From: Flavobacteriales bacterium
GTDB taxonomy: Bacteria; Bacteroidota; Bacteroidia; Flavobacteriales_F; PHOS-HE28
Assembly: GCA_016715995.1 (NCBI GenBank)
Contig: JADJXF010000013.1
Location: 176,574-240,573 of the forward strand
Direction of reading: 5' to 3'
DNA: 64,000 bases
Positions 57,770 through 64,000 of the stretch are shown piece by piece. The notes below the pieces were generated by a model. That model was given only the letters and a program-made list of their open reading frames with translations, did not search any database and was not told the DNA's origin. The position numbers and the translations under genes were made by a program. Position 1 is the first letter of the stretch, and every line of letters starts with the position of its first letter.

Positions 57770-58666
57770 ATGACCCCCATGCGACTTCCGTGCACGCCGC
57801 TCACGCTGGCCATCGTGCTCCTGTTCGCCGCTTGCGGCGGCGACCCTCCCGTGCAGGACACCTTGAAGGATGGTTCCGCTGACAGCCTGGCCTTGAGCGA
57901 GCGCATGGGGCGCACGCGCAAGATCTTCTACAACATCCCCTCACCGATGGAGACAGCCGCGCTGCTGAAGAAAGCTGGCGCCTCCTACAATGGGCGGATT
58001 CTCAACGACGTGAAGAACGTCGACAAGTACACCGCCGCCAGCCAGCAGGCCCTCAATCTGGGCGTCTACGGCGCGGACCTCAGCTACGCGAGCGTCTTCA
58101 ACCACACGCAGGAGAGCATGTTCTACACCAGCTGCGCGCGCCGTCTGGCTGACAAGCTCGGCGTCACCAGCGCGTTCAGCGACAGTACATTGGAGCTGAT
58201 GGAGAGGCACCAGAACGACCGTGACAAGCTGCTCGACATCATCAGCGAGACCTATTGGGACATGGACCGCTACCTGAAGGTGAACGACCGGGAGAACATC
58301 AGCGCGCTGATGATTGTCGGCGGCTGGGTGGAAGGGCTCTACATCGCCACGCAGGTGGCCAAGGGCAGCGCTACCCCGGAGCTCCGCCAGCGCATCGCCG
58401 AGCAGAAGCTCTCGCTCGCCGACCTGCTGGCGCTGATGGACACCTACGGCACCGGCGATCCGATGGTGAATAAGGTGCGCGATGACCTGCAGGCCTTGAA
58501 CGCCCTGTACGCCGAGGTGCAGGCCGGTGGCGGCGGCGTTACCTCCACTGAGGAGAACGGCGTCACGGTCCTGGGCGCCGAGGGTGGAGGCGCCACCCTC
58601 ACCGATGCCCAGTTGGACGCCATCCGCGAAAGGGCCGCCGCCATCCGCAACACCTTCATCAACTGA
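57770..58666 (+). CDS. Lipoprotein of unknown function
   Basis: 298 residues from ATG 57770 (alternative 57779). Lipobox LLFAAC at about residue 20. The mature protein is largely helical, with KIFYNIPSPMETAALLKKAGASYN, an ALNLGVYGADLSYASVFNHTQE segment and a C-terminal Gly-rich stretch (AGGGGVTSTEENG) before a last helix. This pattern recurs in Bacteroidota lipoproteins without known function. The next gene begins 8 bases on, so they likely share a transcript. Confidence 0.82.
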   Translation: MTPMRLPCTPLTLAIVLLFAACGGDPPVQDTLKDGSADSLALSERMGRTRKIFYNIPSPMETAALLKKAGASYNGRILNDVKNVDKYTAASQQALNLGVYGADLSYASVFNHTQESMFYTSCARRLADKLGVTSAFSDSTLELMERHQNDRDKLLDIISETYWDMDRYLKVNDRENISALMIVGGWVEGLYIATQVAKGSATPELRQRIAEQKLSLADLLALMDTYGTGDPMVNKVRDDLQALNALYAEVQAGGGGVTSTEENGVTVLGAEGGGATLTDAQLDAIRERAAAIRNTFIN

Positions 58667-58674
58667 CCGCCACC

Positions 58675-59109
58675 ATGCTTCGTATCTCCACCGCCACTGT
58701 GTTGCTGGCCGCAGGCATGATGCTGGCATCCGCCACGGCCACGGCCCAGTGCAAGTCCTTCGCGAAGAACAAGTGCGTTCCCGGCCTCGCGCCATACAAG
58801 TTCAATGAGACCTTCAACGGCGCGCAGCTCGCCCCCGGTGAGGAGGCCGAGGTGAACCTCACCTTCTACAGCGGCCAGGAATACCGTGTGATGGTTTGCG
58901 TGCATCAGATTCTGGGCGAGGTGAACTGGAAGCTGGTGGACCAGAACAACAAGATCGTGTTCGAGAGCCTGGCTGATGAGCCGAAGCACCATTTCGATTT
59001 CAAGGCGGCCAGCACCACGCAGCTGAAAGTGGTGGTGTGGGTGCCGAGCCGCAAGACGGAGATGACCCACCTTGGCTGCGTGGCCATCATGGTCGGCTTC
59101 AAGGAGTGA
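58675..59109 (+). CDS. Small secreted protein of unknown function
   Basis: 144 residues with signal peptide (ATVLLAAGMMLASATATAQ). The mature part is beta-rich and holds CKSFAKNKCVPGLAPYKFNE, a central LTFYSGQEYRVMVCVHQILGEV and a final LGCVAIMVGFKE; four cysteines could form two disulfides. No family recognised. Follows the lipoprotein gene closely and ends before a strong terminator. Confidence 0.8.
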   Translation: MLRISTATVLLAAGMMLASATATAQCKSFAKNKCVPGLAPYKFNETFNGAQLAPGEEAEVNLTFYSGQEYRVMVCVHQILGEVNWKLVDQNNKIVFESLADEPKHHFDFKAASTTQLKVVVWVPSRKTEMTHLGCVAIMVGFKE

Positions 59110-59151
59110 ACGCACCACGGCCATCGGCCCGTAAGCCGATACCGTGCAAGT

Positions 59152-59183
59152 GAAGCCCCGGCCGTAACCGGGGCTTCGCTTTT
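59152..59183 (+). terminator. Rho-independent terminator
   Basis: Perfect 10-bp stem GAAGCCCCGG / CCGGGGCTTC with loop CCGTAA, then GCTTTT. Ends the transcript of the two small genes and may also serve the convergent lipoprotein gene. Confidence 0.85.
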
Positions 59184-59189
59184 CCATGA

Positions 59190-59639
59190 CTACCGGATCA
59201 CCACACGGCTCTTGCGCTCCAGATCGGTCCGGCTCTGGAACTGGATCGTGTGGAAATCGGCGCTGCCGGTCTCCATCCGAAGCGGCAGTGTTGCGCGCCC
59301 GAATTCACGCCCCTGCTGGTCGACCGCGATGGCTTGGAGAGTGCCGTCGAAATCATTGGCGCTGATCAAGTAGAGGATGAGGCGATTGCTGCGCCCGGCA
59401 CTGTCGCCCTCCACAACCACTTTGCCCAGACTGAGCCCGCTCTGCACCAGCGCTTCGGAAAGCTGCACATCGATGCTCCAGCTTTTCTCCACGCCTGTGG
59501 CCACCCCCTCGATCACTTCGGTAGCAGCGGTGCCAGCGATCTCGCCGCCTTTGTTGAGGGCTCCTTTAGTGCCTTCCGCCACGCGACCGCAGCTGAACAG
59601 ACACGCCAGAATCGCGAAACCAGCTGCTCTTGAAATCAT
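59190..59639 (-). CDS. Small lipoprotein of unknown function
   Basis: 149 residues; lipobox in LACLFSC near residue 17. After it comes a Gly/Thr/Glu-rich linker (GTKGALNKGGEIAGTAATEV) and a beta-rich domain (SLGKVVVEGDSAGRSNRLILYLI ... RKSRVVIR). No family recognised. Its ATG overlaps the stop of the preceding M43 protease gene (ATGA), so it is translationally coupled to that secreted enzyme; a chaperone or partner role is speculation. Confidence 0.8.
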   Translation of the reverse strand: MISRAAGFAILACLFSCGRVAEGTKGALNKGGEIAGTAATEVIEGVATGVEKSWSIDVQLSEALVQSGLSLGKVVVEGDSAGRSNRLILYLISANDFDGTLQAIAVDQQGREFGRATLPLRMETGSADFHTIQFQSRTDLERKSRVVIR

Positions 59640-61702
59640 GGCTTTACGAAACGCGCGCTGCGCTGCTCATCGCCCACGTGCAGTCGCACGAAGTATGCGC
59701 CGGGCACCAATCCACTGGTTGGCAGATCGGCGCGCTGCTCGCCCATGGGTCGTTGGCCGAGATACTCGCTCGTAACCATTCTGCCAGTCATGTCCATGAC
59801 CTCCAACGTTACAGGTGCCGGAGTCCTCAGCGCGTAGCGAACCTGCACGGGACCGTCAGCCGGGTTGGGCACCACGGTGATTCCTCCGGTGGCGAATCGG
59901 AGCTCGTCGAGACCGACGGGCGTGCCGTTGAGGTTGATGTCGTCGATATAGACGTTGTTCCCGCCGTCGCTCTCGAATACGAACTTGAAGCGGAAGTTGG
60001 AGACGTGATTCGTGCTATTGATGTTGGTGACCTCGGAATAGCCCCATTGCCCGGGCCCGTTGGGAATGAAGCTGCTGGTAGTGACACCACCAGTGGTCAA
60101 TGTGGTGCTGCCACGCAAAATCTTCCGCAACGACCACGATGCGCCGCAGTTCGTGCTGGTATAAACCATCAGTGCATCATCGCTCGTGCTCGTGCGCTTG
60201 GCATACGCATAGCGGAAGGTCAGCACGACCTGGGTGGCATTGCTCATATCATAGGTGCGCGAGTGCAGTTCATCGGAGCGGCCATCCATCGCAGCAGTGT
60301 TCACGATGCGTGCGCTCTTGCTCCCGGTGTACCCGGCTGCGGTTGTCACTGTCCAGGTATTGTCGTTGTTCGGGTTCTCCACGAACCAGTCCGGTGCAAA
60401 GAATCCCGTAAGCGACTCGAAGCCTTCCTGAGCCGGCGGAAGCGTGCCTGGAACCGCAAGCACCGTGATGTAGGCCGACTGGTTGTTGGTCAGGCTGGTG
60501 CTGCCGTCGCTGGCGGTGAGGCTCACCGCATGGGTGCCCGGCGTGTCATAGGTCACTGTCGGGCTCTCGGCGGTTGATGTGGACGGGCTTCCCCCTGCGA
60601 AGCTCCATGTGCGCGAGGCCACGGCGTGGTAGCTCTCATCGGTGAAGGTGACCGTGCCGCCCTGGCAGATCACGCGACGGTCGGCCGAGAAATCGGCAGC
60701 GCAGAGCACCTCAGGAAGATTGACGCCGGTGGCGGTGAGGTTGTTCGTGGTGATGAGCTGGTTGCGTTGCGCAGTGGAGGAATTGAGCGCTGCGATCATG
60801 CGCGTCCGCTGCCCTGCGGTGAACATCTTGGAGCAGAACGAGTACTCCATGAAGTTCTCCACGTTGTCCAATGAGCCGCATGTGGTGCCGCTCAGGTTGC
60901 AGCTGGTCCATCCGATCGTGTTGGGTGTGTCGCTCACGCCATCGTCCGTGTTGCAGTTCGATGCCACGCCGGGATTGTTGCTGCCGCCCCAGGTATGCTC
61001 CAGGTTTATCCAATGTCCCACCTCATGCGACAGCGCCCGGCTGCGCGAAACGCTCCCCGTGCCAATGGCGCCCACATAGGTGTGCTGCATCACGATGCCG
61101 TCCGCAGCGGCGAAGAGCGCCGCGCCGCCCGGTGTGAGGGTATAGCCAGCCGCGCCATCCGCGTTGGCGCAGACCCACACGTTCATGTACTTGTTGCGGG
61201 GCCATTGGATCAGGCTTTTCATGGCCTGGTCGCCCTGATTCGTCAAGGTGCTCACGGTGCGGGTGATGCCCTTGGTGCAGTTGCCGTTCGGGTCCTTGCG
61301 GGCCAGCCGGAACTCAATATCGATGTTGGCCACCAGCGGCAGAAACTCTGGCCGCACATTGGGCCAGTCGGGATTCTGCTTGTTGAAGTCCTCGTTCAGG
61401 ACGCGCATCGCATCCAGCACCTGCTCATCGCTGATGTCCTCCGCACCGAAGTTGTGGATGATGTGGAAGACCACCGGGACCGTATAGGTGCTGCGCCCTC
61501 CCTCGCCGAAGGCAGCGGTCCAGGCTTCCAACTCAGCGCTGGCGTTCGCCATTTCCACCAGAATCGTCGGGTCATGCTGGTGCAGCTGCTCCAGGATGGC
61601 TGCATCGTTGGTCTTGCAGGTGAAGGCGGGCTGCTGAGCGAGTGCGGTGGAAGCGCCAAAGGCCGCGACAGCGTAGAAGAATATGCGGTGCATGGGATGC
61701 AT
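59636..61702 (-). CDS. Secreted M43 (cytophagalysin) metalloprotease with PKD and T9SS type A domains
   Basis: 688 residues from ATG 61702 (alternative ATG 61693); signal peptide ends near STALAQQ. A propeptide leads to the metzincin core with zinc site HEVGHWINLEH and Met-turn region VENFMEYSFCSKMFTAGQ, which is the M43 pappalysin/cytophagalysin pattern. Then a PKD domain (VTFTDESYHAVASRTWSFAGG), a MAM/immune-inhibitor-like beta domain (YIDDINLNG) and a type A tail (VVPNPADGPVQVRY, GAYFVRLHVGDEQ). Closely paralogous to the next gene. Confidence 0.95.
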   Translation of the reverse strand: MHPMHRIFFYAVAAFGASTALAQQPAFTCKTNDAAILEQLHQHDPTILVEMANASAELEAWTAAFGEGGRSTYTVPVVFHIIHNFGAEDISDEQVLDAMRVLNEDFNKQNPDWPNVRPEFLPLVANIDIEFRLARKDPNGNCTKGITRTVSTLTNQGDQAMKSLIQWPRNKYMNVWVCANADGAAGYTLTPGGAALFAAADGIVMQHTYVGAIGTGSVSRSRALSHEVGHWINLEHTWGGSNNPGVASNCNTDDGVSDTPNTIGWTSCNLSGTTCGSLDNVENFMEYSFCSKMFTAGQRTRMIAALNSSTAQRNQLITTNNLTATGVNLPEVLCAADFSADRRVICQGGTVTFTDESYHAVASRTWSFAGGSPSTSTAESPTVTYDTPGTHAVSLTASDGSTSLTNNQSAYITVLAVPGTLPPAQEGFESLTGFFAPDWFVENPNNDNTWTVTTAAGYTGSKSARIVNTAAMDGRSDELHSRTYDMSNATQVVLTFRYAYAKRTSTSDDALMVYTSTNCGASWSLRKILRGSTTLTTGGVTTSSFIPNGPGQWGYSEVTNINSTNHVSNFRFKFVFESDGGNNVYIDDINLNGTPVGLDELRFATGGITVVPNPADGPVQVRYALRTPAPVTLEVMDMTGRMVTSEYLGQRPMGEQRADLPTSGLVPGAYFVRLHVGDEQRSARFVKP

Positions 61703-61720
61703 CGTTGTTGAGTAGACGTG

Positions 61721-61728
61721 CGAAACTA
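61721..61728 (-). promoter_or_regulatory. -7 promoter box between the two M43 genes
   Basis: The minus strand reads TAGTTTCG followed by CACG, 19 bases before ATG 61702. This suggests the second protease gene has its own promoter despite the tandem arrangement. Confidence 0.4.
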
Positions 61729-61764
61729 AGGGAACGCCGCCTTGGCGAAGACCAATCGGAGTGG

Positions 61765-63843
61765 CTATTCCAGCACCAGCCGCGTCACTTGTCGACGCTC
61801 ATCTGCCACGAGCTGCACCAAGTAAGCACCGGGATCTAATCCGGCCAACGGAAGCGGCACCACCTGTTCACCCATGGTGCGGAATCCCAGACCCTGGCTG
61901 CGCACCAGTCGGCCGGTGGCATCAAGCAGGTCAAGGCGGACATCGGAGGAGGCGGTCATGCGGAAATGCACGCGGGCGGCATCGGTGGCCGGATTCGGGA
62001 GCACTTGAAGTCCGCCAAGCGCACTTGCGCCGATCTCCTCAACACCCACGGGCATGCCGTTGATATTGATGTCGTCGATGTAGAGGTTGTTCCCGCCGTC
62101 GCTCTCGAACACGAACTTGAACCGGAAGTAGCCGATATGGCTGGTGGCGCTGATGTTGCTCACCTCGGTGTAGCCCCATTGCGAGGGACCGCTAGGCACG
62201 AAACTGCTCGTGGTCACGGGTGCGGTGGGCAGGGTGGTGGTACCGCGCATGATCTTGCGAAGGCTCCAGGTGGTGCCGCAGTCGTTGCTGATGTAAAGAG
62301 AGAGCACGTCATCGCTGGCGCTTGTCCGTTTGGCGAAGGCCCAACGGAAGGAGATGCTGACATCCTCGGCCCCGGTCATGTCGAAGGTGCGGGAGAGAAG
62401 TTCTTCGTTAGTTCCATCCATGCTGGAGGTGTTGAGCACGCGAGCGCTCTTGCTGCCGGTGTAAGCCGCGGTGCTGGTGATGGCGAAGGTGTTGCCGCCG
62501 GTGGGGTTCACGGCGTACCACTCCGGCCCATTCAACGCGCTCAGGTCCTCGAAGCCCTCCACCATGGGTGGCATCTGCCCCGGATTGGCCATCACGGTGA
62601 CGACCGCGTTCTGCGTGGTAGTGAGCGTGGCTGTGCCGTCGCTCACCGTGAGGCTCACGCTGTACACGCCTGGCTCGGCATAGGTCACCACCGGATTGGC
62701 ATCGGTACTGGTGGCCGGTGTGCCGCCTGGGAAGCTCCAGGTGCGCGATACCACGTTGTGGAAGCTCAGGTCGGTGAAGCTCACCGGAGTGCCCGCGCAC
62801 ACCAGGCCGGTGCTCGCGCTGAACAGCGCGGCGCAGAGGATTGGGGCTTGGTTAACGCCTGTTGCGGCGAGGTTGGTGGTGGTGGTGAGCTGATTGCGCT
62901 GCGCGGTGGAACTGTTCAGAGCGGCGACCATCCGGGTCCTCTGCCCTTCGGTGAACATCTTGGAGCAATACGAGTACTCCATGTAGTTCTCCACGTTGTC
63001 CAGCGAACCGCAGCTAGTGCCCGCGAGTGTGCAGTTCGTCCAGCCAATGGTGTTGGGGGTATCGCTCACATTGTCATCGCCATTGCAGTTCTCGGCGAGA
63101 CCGGGCTCGTTGCTGTTGCCCCACGTGTGCGCCAGGTTTATCCAATGCCCCACTTCATGCGTGAGCGTGCGCGAACGGCTCGGCGAGCTAGTACCGATGG
63201 CACCGGTGTAATTGTGCAGGAGGACGATTCCGTCCCAGCTGGGCTGATTGTTCACCGAGCTCGGACGATACGTGTATCCAGCGGCCCCATCGGCGCTGGC
63301 CGCGACCCAGACATTCAGGTACTTGTTGCGCGGCCATTGGATCAGGTTCTTCATGGTCTGCGTGCCGTCGTTGGTCAGGGCGCTCAGCGTGCGGGTGATG
63401 CCATTGGTGCAGTTCCCCTGCGGGTCGCGCTGCGCCAAACGGAACTCAATGCCCACGTTGGCCACCAGCGGGAGGAACTCAGCCCGCACATTGGGCCAAT
63501 CGATGTTGAGCTTGTTGAAGTCGTCGTTCAGCACCCGCATCGCATCAATCACCTGCGCATCGCTGATGTTCTCCGGTCCGTTGTTGTGAATGATATGGAA
63601 CACCACTGGGATGACGTAGTCCACGCGCTCGGCGCCGCTGGATTCCTCGGCCCAGGCCGCAGTGAAGGCTTCCAGCGCGGCATCGGCCTCGGCCACTTCC
63701 TGCAGGTATGCTTCTGGCTCGCCGCTGAGCTGGGCGGCCTTCAGAAGGTCATCCGCACCGCAGGGATGCACGTCGTTCTGGGCAACCGCGACGAGGGGTA
63801 GGGCCACGGCAATCAATGCCGTGACGAGCAGGTTCTTCCGCAT
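61765..63843 (-). CDS. Secreted M43 (cytophagalysin) metalloprotease with PKD and T9SS type A domains, paralogue
   Basis: 692 residues from ATG 63843; the TTG two codons earlier is rejected. Signal peptide (LLVTALIAVALPLVAVAQ). Same architecture as the neighbour: zinc site HEVGHWINLAH, Met-turn region VENYMEYSYCSKMFTEGQ, PKD domain (VSFTDLSFHNVVSRTWSFPGG), beta domain (LYIDDININGMPVG), sorting domain (VLPNPATDAARVHF, GAYLVQLVADERR). Local tandem duplication is likely. A TAGTTTTG box lies 31 bases upstream of the start; the remaining ~120 bases to the window end show nothing I can name. Confidence 0.95.
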   Translation of the reverse strand: MRKNLLVTALIAVALPLVAVAQNDVHPCGADDLLKAAQLSGEPEAYLQEVAEADAALEAFTAAWAEESSGAERVDYVIPVVFHIIHNNGPENISDAQVIDAMRVLNDDFNKLNIDWPNVRAEFLPLVANVGIEFRLAQRDPQGNCTNGITRTLSALTNDGTQTMKNLIQWPRNKYLNVWVAASADGAAGYTYRPSSVNNQPSWDGIVLLHNYTGAIGTSSPSRSRTLTHEVGHWINLAHTWGNSNEPGLAENCNGDDNVSDTPNTIGWTNCTLAGTSCGSLDNVENYMEYSYCSKMFTEGQRTRMVAALNSSTAQRNQLTTTTNLAATGVNQAPILCAALFSASTGLVCAGTPVSFTDLSFHNVVSRTWSFPGGTPATSTDANPVVTYAEPGVYSVSLTVSDGTATLTTTQNAVVTVMANPGQMPPMVEGFEDLSALNGPEWYAVNPTGGNTFAITSTAAYTGSKSARVLNTSSMDGTNEELLSRTFDMTGAEDVSISFRWAFAKRTSASDDVLSLYISNDCGTTWSLRKIMRGTTTLPTAPVTTSSFVPSGPSQWGYTEVSNISATSHIGYFRFKFVFESDGGNNLYIDDININGMPVGVEEIGASALGGLQVLPNPATDAARVHFRMTASSDVRLDLLDATGRLVRSQGLGFRTMGEQVVPLPLAGLDPGAYLVQLVADERRQVTRLVLE

Positions 63844-63874
63844 GTTCAAATAGGGTACTGGGCTGGTTCAAGCA

Positions 63875-63882
63875 CAAAACTA
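63875..63882 (-). promoter_or_regulatory. -7 promoter box upstream of the first M43 gene
   Basis: The minus strand reads TAGTTTTG, an exact match to TAnnTTTG, 31 bases before ATG 63843. Confidence 0.45.
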
Positions 63883-64000
63883 CCCGTCCTCGGCTCAACC
63901 GATCGTCACCGGGGTGACATATCCAACAGCAGGTCTTTGGGTCCTGTTAGTGGGTGACGACGGATTACCACACAGCTCGCTTCCGACGAACCCGCCATTC

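Noticed and set aside
61966..63801. 611-codon plus-strand frame opposite the M43 gene
   Set aside because: Complementary frame of a gene with all expected protease motifs.

Overview
The window reads as chromosome of a GC-rich member of the Bacteroidota, probably a Flavobacteriales-like lineage. This rests on many proteins with type IX secretion system (T9SS) C-terminal sorting domains, two PorP/SprF proteins, a PorE-like OmpA protein, promoter boxes of the TAnnTTTG type, few Shine-Dalgarno sites, and SDR-type threonine dehydrogenase and M90/M43 peptidases of Bacteroidota type. No rRNA, phage, insertion sequence or CRISPR array is visible. Gene density is high and no gene-free stretch exceeds 300 bases.

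Layout. (1) 1-21.3 kb, plus strand: a T9SS surface-adhesin island. A giant SprB-repeat protein (5' end outside the window) is followed by PorP/SprF, a second giant protein with 31 repeats (two frameshifts), a second PorP/SprF, and a TPR/beta-propeller/OmpA protein. (2) 21.3-25.6 kb: a polysaccharide deacetylase and a DUF2723 (TMEM260-like) membrane glycosyltransferase on the minus strand, then tRNA-Gln(UUG). (3) 25.7-34.4 kb: a secreted M14 carboxypeptidase (frameshifted), MtfA-like peptidase, aspS, a secreted Cys-rich protein, an SGNH hydrolase, a PPK2 polyphosphate kinase and a small iron-permease-family membrane protein. (4) 34.4-48.9 kb: a delta-60 repeat T9SS protein (frameshifted), a small conserved protein, an MDR oxidoreductase, a secreted SRPBCC protein, an ECF-type sigma factor, a zincin lipoprotein (frameshifted), a tyrosine-degradation set hppD (broken)/hmgA with trhO upstream, a second delta-60 T9SS protein, threonine dehydrogenase and a YwqK-like protein. 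(5) 49-64 kb: cysS, an M28 peptidase, a VCBS/ASPIC T9SS protein with a diheme cytochrome lipoprotein, polA, small secreted or lipoproteins, and two tandem M43 metalloproteases with T9SS tails.

The common theme is export: at least eight proteins carry T9SS sorting domains (two type B giants, six type A), alongside outer-membrane partners of the PorP/SprF kind. Housekeeping genes (aspS, cysS, polA, tRNA-Gln) are interspersed.

The most unusual signals are these. Cysteine pairs co-vary inside the tandem repeats of both giant proteins, which predicts alternative disulfide-locked repeat types. The first giant contains a ~946-bp higher-order repeat. Three decayed intergenic copies of the 3' end of hppD lie within 7 kb of the gene. 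GGTTGAR heptamer arrays and a bipartite motif sit upstream of several starts. Six genes are interrupted by single-base indels, several in short homopolymers; this may be assembly error or real decay.
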